Source: Micrasema longulum (taxonomy: Eukaryota > Arthropoda > Insecta > Trichoptera > Brachycentridae). Taken from it: a stretch of DNA of 64,000 bases. The position numbers were made by a program, and so were the translations under genes. Position 1 is the first letter of the stretch. Each line of letters begins with the position of its first letter. Location: assembly GCA_022494885.1 (NCBI GenBank), contig JAGVSM010004207.1:186001-250000 (forward strand), written 5' to 3'. Below are positions 1-11,980 of the stretch, piece after piece. The notes beneath the pieces are model-generated. The model saw only the letters and a list, made by a program, of their open reading frames with translations. It ran no database searches and was not told the DNA's origin.

Positions 1-419
1 GCGCCATCTGTTTTTTTTTTTATAGTACAAAAACGATAACAAACTAAACCCGCACGCCCCTGTTTACATTAGGTATAGAATAGGTGTAGATATCTTGCAG
101 AATAGCAGACACCAGTTACTGGTATACCGTAGACCAGTAGACTTTGCAGGATGTTACTTTGATTAAATTTATTTCATTAAATCTATGTTGCTTTCATCAT
201 TACGTAAGTTAAATGACGCTCTAAGTAATTATTGTAACGCCCTTCTAGCGTTGCTGTAGGCAGAAAAGAGAAATGATCATCTGGTTTATGACTGATATAA
301 TCGTTGGTCATAAGGCGTTTTCTTCACTGCAATATTTCACTATCGCTGTATGACTAATTTGTCATTTGTAATTTTAAATTCATTTAAAAGGATTCATTTA
401 ATCTCTTGTAAACGTCAAC
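1..419. other. AT-rich sequence, nothing recognised
   Basis: No ORF, repeat shared with the rest of the window, or RNA-like motif could be recognised before the LINE fragment begins. Confidence 0.5.
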
Positions 420-1290
420 GACTTAAAACTATGTAATCCAATTTAACAATCAGTAAATTCAGACATCAATTGATAAATAAAAGTGAACCATTAAATATTT
501 ATTTTGTATTGTGCCAATCAAATTTGGAGTACGGTATAATCGGATGGGGTGGTGCGAGTGACACAGTTTTAAATAGTGTATTTGTTGTTCAAAAATCCAA
601 AGTTAAAATAATACTCAGAGTCCTGATACAGACCTCTACTGAAGAAATATTCCACAAATCGCAACTTATGACACCAAAACAATTATACGCTAAAATAATA
701 CTCACTTACAGATTAAAAAACTAGTTTTACTCAAATGAAAGACATAACCACAACAATACAAATAATATAATCACTAGATCTTCACCACAAAGACAACTTA
801 AACAAATAGAAACTAATACCACTTTCGGACAAAGGGATTTTGAGTATTATTCAATTAAAATCTATAACCTACTTCTATTAAAACAATTAGTGACGAGAAA
901 ATGTTCAAAAAGGCTTTTAAAAAATGGATAGTGGAGCTAGGTAGAAGTAAAATGGATTGTCTCATTCGCCCAAACCAATATTGAATCATCTGCTCCATAA
1001 GTGTATAGCTGTTAGGTTTTTGTTCTTTCATTGTGCGTTTTGTAATATAAATAATATAGATGTACATAAATTAGTTATAAACATAAATATGTAGTGTTTA
1101 AAACTGTCTGAACGTTTTGTTAATTATTTCTGTTTATTAAGTTAGTCTTCTTTGTTTATTCTCAAATGTAAAAATATTTTTTTACAAAAGTATATTGTTA
1201 AGTGTCCTCGGCACGAGTAACCCCAGTAAGGTCACATTATTTGTATTATTATTTATAGTTTGTGAGACAAAAAATATGAATAAGTAAATA
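420..1290 (+). mobile_element. LINE fragment: C-terminal end of a non-LTR reverse transcriptase plus 3' UTR
   Basis: The reading frame at 470-724 matches the region downstream of the reverse-transcriptase domain in Jockey/CR1-type LINEs: a YGIIGWGG block, then an IILRV block, then a T-EEIF...QLY block. In other frames to about 950 the sequence continues with a TRSS block and a YNLLP motif, the usual C-terminal signature, so the copy is frameshifted. The 3' UTR (about 1195-1260) contains the string tcctcggcac...cccagtaaggtcacattatt, which recurs at 7190 and 48490. The copy is 5'-truncated, lacks the catalytic domain and is dead. Confidence 0.75.
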
Positions 1291-1544
1291 AATAAAATAC
1301 GAATCATTAAATTAAACAAAATAAGAAAGCATGAATCTACTGCCAAGCCGTACTGTCCTGCAAATACTCTACGACTCTATAATAACCCCCTTTAAACAGC
1401 CTGTACTTGACAACATCCTTAAATGTCTTTGTTGACAAAGCCTGTATACTAAAAGGCAATATTTTTTACTATAGAATCGTATGTATTAGGCAAGCGAATT
1501 GCTTATTTTTTGTAGTCTAGTAGGGGGCAAAGCTAACTTATCTT

Positions 1545-2120
1545 TAGTCAATGTGTTGAACCTCTATGTTTATATTAAAATCATCAATATGAATAGCTTT
1601 TTCAATTTCTAAGTTGTCTAATTTTATTTTCAACGTGAAGTAAATCCAGTGTCTTTATTGAAGTTATGATTATTTTCTATCAGATAATTTTCGAATTCAG
1701 ATAAATTATTATTATTTAAGCATTTTAAGTGTTCTTTTACCCTAATATTAAAGTTTCTTTTAGTTTTTCCAATGTAGATTGAATCGCAATCATTACCATT
1801 TAATTGGTATATCCCAGATTTATTATATTTATGGACTTTGTCTTTTTAATTTTTTATTATTAGTTGTGTAGAAAGCCGGTCAATTGTTTTATGGTAAGGA
1901 ATTAGATAATTGTTTTGAAAAATTGTCATTTTTAAAAAGGATCCGCCTCCATCGTTAAGGTGGGTTTGCTTTATTTACTGTGGGAGTCGAATATAAACAT
2001 TTATTTATGAGTTTGCGCTTTTGTTTTTCATTTACTATTTTTTCAATTCAGTTCTCATTATATCCATTATTATTAGCAATCTGTTTTATTGTATTAAGTT
2101 CTTTTTTTAAATTAGTATCA
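1545..2120 (-). pseudogene. Penelope-like element remnant with GIY-YIG endonuclease domain
   Basis: Reading the minus strand from about 1841 down to 1634 gives a stretch with GIYQLNGNDCDSIYIGKTKR followed by an R..EH motif. This is the GIY...YIG...R...EH signature of the GIY-YIG nuclease fused C-terminally to reverse transcriptase in Penelope-like retroelements, where it nicks target DNA. Upstream (about 1850-2110) a second frame carries NNYLIPYHKTIDRL, which fits the linker between reverse transcriptase and nuclease. Downstream (about 1556-1640) another frame gives an acidic tail ending at a stop codon. At least two frameshifts and a stop codon disrupt it, and the reverse transcriptase itself is missing. 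The open plus-strand frame at 1980-2240 is a shadow. Confidence 0.8.
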
Positions 2121-2179
2121 TCTAGTGGAATGTTAATTAACCTATGTATCATTGAATGGAATGCGGAATGTTTATGGGC

Positions 2180-2607
2180 AATGAGGAACTTCAGCCCTAC
2201 GGGGAATTGGATACAAAAAATGTTTTCTTACGCGGGGTAAAAATTAGAGCATTAAATTGTACGGCAAAGTTTCTTGAAAATGTACAGAAAAAATAATAAT
2301 AAATATTTTGATAAAAACGCACTACTTTAAATGACGTCACTGGTTCATGTGAATCAACCTATAATCTAAGAGCTATGGAAGATTTCCGGTCTGCTTGTCG
2401 CTTCTGGACCAATGGGAAGAACTGAATGAGAATAAGCGGAAATGAACCTCTGACGTTACACGCGGAGTTATTTCAGAAATACAAAACTTTGAAAAATCGT
2501 AGCGCCGATAATACGATATATAAAAATTTTAAAAAAATAAATTTGACATATTTTAACAGTCTATTAACAAATAAAAATTTTTAAAAAAACCACTGAACTT
2601 CCTCATT
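2180..2607 (+). mobile_element. Family A MITE, near full length
   Basis: This roughly 430-bp non-autonomous element begins aatgaggaacttcagccc and ends cactgaacttcctcatt, so the termini form an imperfect inverted repeat of about 14-15 bp. Internal landmarks shared with the other copies are a tttcttgaaaatgtac block, tgacgtcac, a block around gatttccggt, cacgcggagttatttcag, and an atcgtagcgc...gataatacg block. It codes for nothing. Eight independent copies occur in this window. Confidence 0.75.
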
Positions 2608-3784
2608 GCATGATTTGAAGAATTCTTCAAGTACAAACTTTATATTTAAACTTTCATTCATTTGTTGACGGCGGTCAGCGCGTTCAGCTATCACATTAGG
2701 GTACCGGATTTGATTAAAAATAGCGAATAATAACCCAGATAAAAATCATCATCATTATTGTGTCATCCATACATAATGGCGCTCTCGTACACTATTCATT
2801 GCGTATATTACATACGTAATAATCTTCATCTGGCATCCAAAGCGTACACAAAACTTATCTTGCCACAACCACATAGGTATAAGTACTTAAAAAAGCCAAT
2901 TTTTTTTCAAAACCAAATATCTTATAATTTGTTTGTAAGTTTCACTCGTTTGCCTTGTACTGTTTCTAAATTTTCCATAATTTAAGTTGAGTTTGAAATT
3001 AAATTGACTGCGACGCCTGACCAAAAATAAACCGCCCGAGACTTGATTTTGCAGTCTGGTCTACCCTTTTTCATAAGAGAATACGCGGTGTCAGAGATAT
3101 TTGATGAACAAGTATTTGAACATAGTTTTTCTGTCACTCTTTCAAAAAGACGTTGGACTGATGCACGTTGGACTGATTATGCTCGCTAAAATCTATAAAA
3201 TCTAAATTTTATTGTTTCGTTTTCCGCACCCCAGAACTGATGCGATTTTGTTTTATTTTTTGAGAAAGTGTTCGATTTTCAAAATTATATATCGTATACT
3301 AAAATATATATAAAACTAAGAGCTTTTATGAGTTTTTGAATAGACGTAACTCCCATAAGAAACAATTTATCAAAAAAGCAATACAATAGAGACACGCCAA
3401 TAGTAAATATCTTTAATGTGTAAAAAAGTCATTGCTCTGGTGCCATAATCCAGGGGGAAATGCGGGAATACATTTGTACGGAAAAAAGTCTGACCGCGTT
3501 TCCTCTTAATGTAAAGACGAATCCTTGACGATATTCTTTGTAAATAACAACCAGTATCTCAAAAATTTATTTATAAAATAAAATTTTCATTGGCTAAAAT
3601 TATGAATAAGTCCACCAAGCACCCTTAAAATATTTTTCTTTTCATGATTTTCAGATTAATGTTATTTTCAACTACAGACTTTTAAATTTAGATTAATACT
3701 AAGCTTTTAATTAGAAATGCATGCTGTTTTAAGAAAAACCAAATAGTTGTTTGTAAACATCTCACAAACGTTTTTTTCGTTTTT
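2608..3784. other. Unannotated AT-rich stretch
   Basis: No coding exon or repeat was recognised. The only local structure is a short duplicated acgttggactgat at about 3151-3177. Confidence 0.5.
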
Positions 3785-4140
3785 ATTATTTTATTATTAT
3801 TAATTTTATTTACTTCTATGATTAACATAGTCTAATATATATTTACAACACAATACTTACATCTATACTTATTCTAACATTATTTATCACTATTATACAC
3901 TTAATATCCTAATTTATATTATTCAATGTTTCATATGTACATTTTCATTAATTATTTTCACTATTTACACTATATATTACCTAATATTTTTCACATATAT
4001 ACTTTTTACATTTAATTTTAAATACATTTACATTTATTTCATTTTTTATGCTTTTTGGCATTTCCTCAAATAATTGTATTCCCTTGTACATAAGGCAGTT
4101 CTGGGACATTGCTTTTGATTTCTTTTCCAGTCTTATATAA
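3785..4140 (-). mobile_element. LINE 3' end, same family as 50262-50955
   Basis: About 350 bp match the 3' end of the minus-strand LINE at 50262-50955 almost base for base, including tctatgattaacatagtc and gttctgggacattgcttttg. Only the last codons and the 3' UTR of the element are present, so this is a strongly 5'-truncated insertion. Confidence 0.75.
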
Positions 4141-4770
4141 TAAATTTGTTTAATTTAAATTATTGCATGGTGTGAATTTAGTATAGAATTAAGTATTAAA
4201 TATTTATAGTATCGCAATTGTGTTAAAAGGTGGCGAAATTATACTGTTTTTACTCTACATGCAGAATTTTGTTCTCAGATAATGCACAAAACGAGTTGCC
4301 AACTGCAGCGCTATAAAATTCCTAAATTAAATTTAGAAAATTATCGTTTTTAGCTTCACGCGTACTCTAAAGTAAACATGTAAATCGAACAGACACGCGA
4401 CTTCATGTCACCAGTAAAAAAATTACACCCAAAAACATTAAAGATTAAAAAAAATATTTTAATACAATTTTTCACTGTGACAGCTCTCTCGACATGTACT
4501 ATATTCAAAAATATTTTACAAAAGCACTACAATCGTTATCTTAACAATTTTTTTTTTTGAATACTTACAGTGTATGGTGATTTTTTTCTTTATTCAATCC
4601 AATCTTCTAACTATTTTTCACTTTGTGTTCATCACTAATGTATTGTTATTTACCAAAATACACTTGCGTTTTATGTTTTATTAAATCACTTGAAATTAAA
4701 GAAAAGTAAAAGTATTCAAAAATGTTAACAAAATATGTGTATTCAACTAATGTTGTTTATTTGTCTTAAA
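4141..4770. other. Unannotated AT-rich stretch
   Basis: Nothing recognisable was found. Confidence 0.4.
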
Positions 4771-5115
4771 CTCTCCGGCTAACGGGCAGCGCACGTGGTC
4801 AGGCGTTTTGACAGTTCGTGGTCGAGATCGAAAGTGAAGAAATCAACATGCGAACCTTCGGCGGTGATGTTCGCGGTGCCGTCGCTGCGCGAGTACTGCG
4901 GACTCCGCCATCGACCTCTTGTCGCCCGTCCCCAACACTGGCGGCCAACAAGGGCGGGAGAATCACGTTCGATCTTCAAAAAGAAACGTTTGACTTCCAT
5001 TTTCATTCGCGCCGCGTGATAGGTCGCGCGGGCGGGCGGAGAACGCACCCTTTCCCGCGAGAACTGAGAATCCCGCGCAAATGTTAGGTCTGCGAACGAC
5101 CGAAGTTGCAACATA
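4771..5115. other. GC-rich island with long open frames on both strands
   Basis: About 345 bp stand out as GC- and CpG-rich in an otherwise AT-rich region. A 111-codon frame is open on the minus strand (5114-4779), and 74- and 89-codon frames are open on the plus strand. None resembles a family I know. The minus-strand product has an acidic and aromatic C-terminal stretch (HVDFFTFDLDHELSKRL) that looks more protein-like than the arginine-rich plus-strand readings. It could be an exon of an unseen gene, a CpG-rich promoter or 5' UTR, or a transferred fragment. Open frames on both strands are expected by chance in GC-rich DNA because stop codons are AT-rich. Confidence 0.35.
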
Positions 5116-5403
5116 GAATTTTTATATGCCGTGAGATTTTAATTTACCGTCTGGGGCTTGACCCTAGAGCTATCGGTTACTGATCGGATTTTTCAATATT
5201 TTCTCGACCTTGCGACCCGAATATTGAGAAATCAAGTAATGTAACTTGAAACGATAATTATCTGCGAATGGTATGAAAGGTGTTCCTAATATCTCAATAA
5301 AATACCAACCAATATTAACAGTACCTACCTTAAATATATTCGTTTATGAATAAAACCACCAAACGTTAAGATTCCTACCTGCTCTATTTAACTAATTCAT
5401 TTA

Positions 5404-5895
5404 ACAACAATATTTTGAGTCTGTCCAAATTTTTGTAGACAAGGACTGGGTTCAACTCCCTGGGGAGCTGTTTATATAAACATATTACAACAGAGATGAA
5501 GAACATTTGAGATAAGTTAATATGGAAGTCTAGGCATCTACAGGGCTTATGACCTGTCAATGGCTAGTTTAAGTGGCCATTTTACACACTGTGTAACATT
5601 CACCATTCTGCCCATATTTGAACATATGTATTCCTTCAATTCTTTCATCTGTTGATGTTTGTGAAGTTAAAGAGCTGAAACCTTTATTTGTGCGGGTGAG
5701 ATTCATCTAATTGAATTATTTTACCTACATACTAGGCAAGGCCTGAAAATGTTATTTTTTCAATTTCTATACTTTTTCATGGACCAGGTGGATTTACCAA
5801 CAATATTTTGAGTCTGTCCAAATTTTTGTAGACAAGGACTGGATTCAACTCCCTGGGGAGCTGTTTATATTAACATATTACAACAGAAATAATTC
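5404..5895 (+). mobile_element. Family B TIR/foldback element with a 90-bp terminal block at both ends
   Basis: A block of about 90 bp (5406-5495), running aacaatattttgagtctg to catattacaacag, recurs nearly unchanged in direct orientation at 5800-5889. Between them lies the family-B body, including taagtggccattttacacac, accattctgccc and ctaggcaaggcctgaaaat. At 40005-40450 and 61448-61615 the same 90-bp block is found in inverted orientation at the element end, so it probably represents the terminal inverted repeat. Confidence 0.65.
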
Positions 5896-6135
5896 AATTA
5901 CATGAATCTCACCCGCATAAATAAAGGTTTCAGCTCTTTAACTTCACAAACATCAACAGATGAAAGAATTAAAGGAATATAGATGTTCAAATATGGGCAG
6001 AATGGTCAGTGTTACACAGTGTGTAAAGAGGCCACTTAAACCAGCTATTGAAAGGTCATAAGCCCTGTAGATGTTTAGACTTCTATATTACCTTCTCTTA
6101 AATGTTCTTCATCTCTGTTGTTATATAATTCATTT
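5896..6135 (-). mobile_element. Family B copy, inverted relative to 5496-5735
   Basis: This is the reverse complement of the body at about 5496-5735. It reads atgaatctcacccgcataaa through taagccctgtagatg to tgttcttcatctctgttg. With the preceding copy it forms a large inverted repeat with arms of about 235 bp. Confidence 0.75.
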
Positions 6136-6139
6136 AAGA

Positions 6140-6480
6140 CTTAGTAGTACAAAATAGATGCACTTTGACGGGCTGATTGCTAAAAGAAATATCTTCCACC
6201 TTACCGGAAAACATACAGGTCAAAAGAAAAATTGGTCAAAATTTGCACTTCATTCTAAAAATAGTAAATACATATTTTTAAATTTCATCTAATCTTCATC
6301 GTCCTATTTTGAAGAATTTATTGGATGAGGAGGTGCATATAATAACCTAATGAACCCTTTAAAAGTGGTACCGAAAACATATTTTTCAAGTAATATGTAC
6401 TAAAGAAAATATCAACGTTCTCAACGAAAACACTTTACATTATTTCACGTTTCTAACGTAGACAATATTTACAAAAATCT
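6140..6480. mobile_element. Segment related to the family G TIR element of the PTPS intron
   Basis: The stretch gtacaaaatagatgcacttt...gctaaaagaaatatcttcca...acatattttt aligns, with substitutions, to about 36400-36530 inside the TIR element in PTPS intron 2. A second identical copy lies at about 10420-10760 through the tandem duplication. Confidence 0.5.
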
Positions 6481-6487
6481 TTTATTG

Positions 6488-6662
6488 TTTTTTTTTTTTT
6501 TGCACCACAACAGGCCGAGAGGCCCAATTACAGTGGTGAATTACATCACAGAATACCGAGGCTTAAGAAAAATCACTATTTTTTGTGATCTCACTGGGAA
6601 TCGAACCCAGAACCTTCCGTGTGTGAGTCAAGCGTCTTGACCACTACACCACGAAGGCCAAC
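6488..6662 (-). mobile_element. tRNA-derived SINE, family 1
   Basis: On the minus strand this begins with a tRNA-like head containing an A box (tggtgtagtggtc) and a B box (ggttcgattcc). A conserved body follows (tgtgatgtaattcaccactg, cggcctgttgtggtgc) and then a poly(A) tail. The head folds as tRNA but runs straight into the non-tRNA body, so it is a SINE and not a working tRNA gene. Flanking tttacaaaa-like strings may be target-site duplications. Confidence 0.85.
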
Positions 6663-7184
6663 AACAAAGCTTTTGTTTACAAAAGATTCACGTTTTTTTT
6701 TTTTTTTTAATTTACATTTAATTTTTTTAGCTTTATAAGGACTAATGAAAAATGTATTATATTTTTATTATAAAAAATACTTGTACGTACTATAAACTCA
6801 ACAGGAGAGGAACAGCGTTAAAAAAATACTAAGCTTATGTTATCTAATAAAAACTGCAATAAATGTAACTTAATTATATGAAAAACGTACATTAATCTTT
6901 TTGTTCTTCTACCGTCCTGCGAGCAAGTAACATGTGAAAAGTTGTCTCTCTGATAAATCTTTATCATATCCTGCGTCAGCATATTTCGTACAAAGTGAAG
7001 TTAGTGTTGCATAAACAGGCTAAATTATACAGTTCATCATCTTCTACACGATACCGGTATCCGTGATACAGCAATAGTAAAGTGCTCCATATAAGTAACG
7101 ATCGGAAGAACTTTAAAGTGAGTAATAATTTCCATACAGTCCACTTAACTCTTATTCCCGCTATCCTTTTTTAAAAAGTATATT

Positions 7185-7260
7185 GTTAAGTGTCCTCGGC
7201 ACTGGTAAACCCAGTGAGGTCACATTATTTTTATTATTAATCATAGTTTATAATGGTGTT
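7185..7260 (+). mobile_element. LINE 3' UTR scrap
   Basis: It contains aagtgtcctcggcac...cccagtgaggtcacattatt, the 3' end of the LINE family at 420-1290. The duplicate is at 11465-11540. Confidence 0.5.
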
Positions 7261-7700
7261 ATTTAAAAATAAAAATATATATTTTTTAATTACTTTAAAT
7301 TTTAGGAAACCAGTTTATTTTGTCATCACGCGCTCATCATTAGCCAGACAATTTTTCGGCTGGACTTGAAACACATTTTAGCAAGCTTTTCCAAAAGAAA
7401 TAAATACTTGATGCACTGAAAATGTAATAAAAGGTGTAAGTATAATGTTTCCAATCTACCTATGTGTGTTTGTAATTGATAAATTGAAAGTGATTAATTG
7501 CCTACTTACTCGACCGACAATAACGAAAAAAATATTTGGTGATTGCTACGTATTCGATTATTATAGTGTCCATGATGAGTCATGAATTGTACATTAATAT
7601 TAATAACAAATTAAGGTATTTTTGAATAAACCTACCATCTATCATAATAAGCGCGTTGGTCCACGGTTTTCGATCCCGATATCCGAGATGACGATGCCGA

Positions 7701-8091
7701 AAGAGGAAGTTTAGTGGTTTTTAAATATGTTTTAATTTATTAATTGACTAAAAACTAAGCCAAAAATTGTTATTTTTAATTTTTACATATCGTATTATCA
7801 GCTCTATGATTTTTTAAAGTTTTTATTTATGAAATTACTCCGCCTGTGACGTCTCAAGTTTTCTTCCGCTTCTTCTCGATCAGTTCTGCCGATTGGTTCA
7901 TTGACGGTTAGTAATGGAAATCTTCCACATTTCTTATATCATTAGTTGATTCGTATGAACTAGTGACGTTGCTCAAAGCCGTTCGTTTTTACTAAAATAT
8001 TTTTTCGTACATTTTCAAGACCCTGCCGTATAATTTAATGTTCGTATTTTCTCGCGTAACAAAACATTTTTTGTATCCAATTTCCCTAAAG
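7701..8091 (-). mobile_element. Family A MITE, minus orientation
   Basis: It begins gaggaagtttagtgg and ends atccaatttccctaaag, the reverse of the family-A consensus, and the internal landmarks gtgacgtctcaag and acattttcaagac are present. The terminal gtagggctgaagttc end is eroded where the next repeat begins. Confidence 0.7.
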
Positions 8092-8390
8092 TTTATTTAT
8101 TTATTTACACGCCCTACGGGCTTTTACATATATTAGAAATTACATTCAAGTGCAGCAGTGAAACATAAGTATGTAAATTAAGTTTAAATTAAAGATAACA
8201 TAAGAAAAGCTAAAAGATACAATAATAAGTAAAAATCAGGAAATGTACCAACATAGGTATAGGGTACATAGAAAAATATTTAATAAATTTACATATGAAA
8301 ACATACACACATACATATAAGTTTATACATTATTATAAAGATACATGAGGAAAAAAAAAGTAAATAAAGAACAATATTAAGAAATTTTAT
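8092..8390 (-). mobile_element. Probable LINE 3' tail
   Basis: A tttatttatttattt start, a cgccctacgggcttttaca block and a long A-rich body have the look of the reversed 3' tails at 61755 and 63040. There is no coding part. The duplicate is at 12372-12670. Confidence 0.35.
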
Positions 8391-8399
8391 ACAAATTAA

Positions 8400-10175
8400 T
8401 TCATCACTAGTAGCTTGAATATTAACCGCGTTGGCAGCTAGTCGTGTGTCAAAACTCCAATACAAATTTCTCGACTCTAGCGTTTCGAAATATTCTCAAA
8501 GTTTAATTGAATTACTATGAAAATGTAATTAACTACTTCAAGGTGGTTTTAACAAATTTAGAGTATACTTTAAATAGTTTTATCTGGGATTATGTAAGGA
8601 TTTTTTAATAAAATGTCAAAAGACATTTTCACGAAGACTTTAAAATTTAAGATAACCTAACTATATGTGTAAAATTAATAGTTCAATCATCAGTAATAAT
8701 GCTTCTGTTGGAATGATGCAGAGTGACGTTTCTAATATTTGACCCTTAATCGGTTCAAACTCGGTTGACAGGATGGACGTAAACAACGCAATTGCAACGA
8801 TGTAATAATTATCGACTGTGTTAGACTTATCGTAGTACCGATTATTAAACAACCGGGCCTTACGCGTGTTTTCTTTTGTGGGTAATACAAAGCCACTCGT
8901 ATATTTTCCAACTCTAATGGAACTAAAAGAAAACAATCAATGCATTTATTAAATATAAAACATAAGTGTTATTCGTGGGAGCGTATGATTAATGGTAACT
9001 TGGACATTTTTCTACCATGTTTATGTACCCCAGCTGCTATCTGAAGATATCCGCGCCGTCTTCCGAACGCGGGTCGGTCTATGTACAAACGCCTTATTTT
9101 TCGTCGACAGCTTTGTGAAATTTTGGCGTTTCCTGGCCAGTTCTAAAGATACCTGGTGAATTACGCAACATAATCCATAAACTGATACGAGTTCCATGAT
9201 TAATGATTAAATCATTCAGACGTATGTAGATAATACTCTGTTTGACGAAGTAAGTAATCAACGTCTAGATATAGTATATTTATCACTGCAGGTAATATTA
9301 AATCATCAAAAGTGCGCTCGCTTGCAACTAAACTTAATTGCCATTTCATCATTAAAAGAGATAAAAACATGGAGCATTAGAAATTCAATTTTCTTCGCAA
9401 TGAGATTTAATTCCGTGCTATATTTATACAATTCGAATACCGTGGTCATTATTGTACGAATAAACATTGACATTCTACGTTTATATGGTGGATTTATTTG
9501 GACTTTAGAGAGTGCCCATGAATGAGACAATCATCTCCCAGCCAAAACTACTGTCTCAAAAAATACTTTTAAAATACCTATGCTACATCAGCACCACGAC
9601 AAAAAATGGATTAACTTAGAAACTGCAGTTCCTTGCAGGCAGTGTAGCAAGCTAGACGTACTTCAAGTTTTTAAAGTAAAAAACTATTTTTTGTCGCGGT
9701 AATTTGTTTTAATTTATGCATCAGGTGCACCGATTTATACATACAATATTTGAAGTTGATTATTGGGATATTTTAAATGTCCCATTCATAGACACTCTTC
9801 TCTACCTATATGTATTTACTTTTATACAATTGACTTGATATTTAATAAGTGAGTCGATACTTTTATAAATTTATCGAAACCGGCATACGATAATACATGT
9901 ATGTATCATTAACAAATTTATTTACATCTTATTTATGTATCATCAACAAATAAATTTATACAAATCAACAAATTTATTTTTTTTATATAGGAGTTGCTTA
10001 TTTTCTGCCTTGTTTATTATGTACAAGGCTTAAATATACTGCAAAAACTATGTTCCTTCTAACTACTCTGACTATAGTGTGAGGATCTGGTGAGTAATCG
10101 GCTGTGCCCTCGTTAAGGAACTTCTCCGCATTTGCTTTAAGAAGAGAAAACCGCTGAAAACTAAATCAGGAGTTG
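8400..10175. other. Unique part of the duplicated unit, no recognised gene
   Basis: It contains a 91-codon minus-strand frame (8936-8661) and overlapping short frames at 9306-9530. None resembles a known protein. The stretch gttcaatcatcag...tttctaatatttgacccttaa at 8680-8750 is also found, split by a LINE, at about 45540 and 46430, so this part is itself repetitive. The same holds for 12680-14456. Confidence 0.45.
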
Positions 10176-10415
10176 AATTACATGAATCTCACCCGCATAA
10201 ATAAAGGTTTCAGCTCTTTAACTTCACAAACATCAACAGATGAAAGAATTAAAGGAATATAGATGTTCAAATATGGGCAGAATGGTCAGTGTTACACAGT
10301 GTGTAAAGAGGCCACTTAAACCAGCTATTGAAAGGTCATAAGCCCTGTAGATGTTTAGACTTCTATATTACCTTCTCTTAAATGTTCTTCATCTCTGTTG
10401 TTATATAATTCATTT
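10176..10415 (-). mobile_element. Family B copy in duplication copy 2
   Basis: Identical to 5896-6135. Its inverted partner at 5496-5735 was not duplicated with it, so the breakpoint cuts between the two arms. Confidence 0.75.
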
Positions 10416-10767
10416 AAGACTTAGTAGTACAAAATAGATGCACTTTGACGGGCTGATTGCTAAAAGAAATATCTTCCACCTTACCGGAAAACATACAGGT
10501 CAAAAGAAAAATTGGTCAAAATTTGCACTTCATTCTAAAAATAGTAAATACATATTTTTAAATTTCATCTAATCTTCATCGTCCTATTTTGAAGAATTTA
10601 TTGGATGAGGAGGTGCATATAATAACCTAATGAACCCTTTAAAAGTGGTACCGAAAACATATTTTTCAAGTAATATGTACTAAAGAAAATATCAACGTTC
10701 TCAACGAAAACACTTTACATTATTTCACGTTTCTAACGTAGACAATATTTACAAAAATCTTTTATTG

Positions 10768-10942
10768 TTTTTTTTTTTTTTGCACCACAACAGGCCGAGA
10801 GGCCCAATTACAGTGGTGAATTACATCACAGAATACCGAGGCTTAAGAAAAATCACTATTTTTTGTGATCTCACTGGGAATCGAACCCAGAACCTTCCGT
10901 GTGTGAGTCAAGCGTCTTGACCACTACACCACGAAGGCCAAC
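10768..10942 (-). mobile_element. tRNA-derived SINE, family 1, in duplication copy 2
   Basis: Identical to the SINE at 6488-6662, carried along by the tandem duplication and not independently inserted. Confidence 0.85.
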
Positions 10943-11980
10943 AACAAAGCTTTTGTTTACAAAAGATTCACGTTTTTTTTTTTTTTTTAATTTACATTTA
11001 ATTTTTTTAGCTTTATAAGGACTAATGAAAAATGTATTATATTTTTATTATAAAAAATACTTGTACGTACTATAAACTCAACAGGAGAGGAACAGCGTTA
11101 AAAAAATACTAAGCTTATGTTATCTAATAAAAACTGCAATAAATGTAACTTAATTATATGAAAAACGTACATTAATCTTTTTGTTCTTCTACCGTCCTGC
11201 GAGCAAGTAACATGTGAAAAGTTGTCTCTCTGATAAATCTTTATCATATCCTGCGTCAGCATATTTCGTACAAAGTGAAGTTAGTGTTGCATAAACAGGC
11301 TAAATTATACAGTTCATCATCTTCTACACGATACCGGTATCCGTGATACAGCAATAGTAAAGTGCTCCATATAAGTAACGATCGGAAGAACTTTAAAGTG
11401 AGTAATAATTTCCATACAGTCCACTTAACTCTTATTCCCGCTATCCTTTTTTAAAAAGTATATTGTTAAGTGTCCTCGGCACTGGTAAACCCAGTGAGGT
11501 CACATTATTTTTATTATTAATCATAGTTTATAATGGTGTTATTTAAAAATAAAAATATATATTTTTTAATTACTTTAAATTTTAGGAAACCAGTTTATTT
11601 TGTCATCACGCGCTCATCATTAGCCAGACAATTTTTCGGCTGGACTTGAAACACATTTTAGCAAGCTTTTCCAAAAGAAATAAATACTTGATGCACTGAA
11701 AATGTAATAAAAGGTGTAAGTATAATGTTTCCAATCTACCTATGTGTGTTTGTAATTGATAAATTGAAAGTGATTAATTGCCTACTTACTCGACCGACAA
11801 TAACGAAAAAAATATTTGGTGATTGCTACGTATTCGATTATTATAGTGTCCATGATGAGTCATGAATTGTACATTAATATTAATAACAAATTAAGGTATT
11901 TTTGAATAAACCTACCATCTATCATAATAAGCGCGTTGGTCCACGGTTTTCGATCCCGATATCCGAGATGACGATGCCGA

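Larger units (their letters stand above)
5896..10175. repeat. Tandem segmental duplication, copy 1 (4,280 bp)
   Basis: Every position compared recurs 4,280 bp further on. The only difference found is one extra A in an A-run (six at about 9601, seven at about 13881). The unit ends ...ctaaatcaggagttg and is followed directly by its own start aattacatgaatctcaccc, so the copies abut head to tail. It contains family B, a family-G-like segment, a SINE, a family-A MITE and LINE tails, but no recognised gene. Confidence 0.95.

Noticed and set aside
1980..2240. 86-codon hydrophobic plus-strand protein
   Set aside because: Antisense to the Penelope remnant and runs into a family-A MITE.
6588..6660. 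tRNA gene
   Set aside because: Good A and B boxes, but the sequence continues into a conserved non-tRNA body and a poly(A) tail shared with dispersed copies, so it is a SINE.
8661..8936. 91-codon protein gene (and its duplicate at 12941-13216)
   Set aside because: No family resemblance, lies in repetitive sequence, and its exact duplication reflects the 4.28-kb tandem duplication, not selection.
9866..9885. Third hammerhead-like site (cgaaaccggc)
   Set aside because: The GAAACCGG string is present, but no CTGANGA box or stem II lies upstream.
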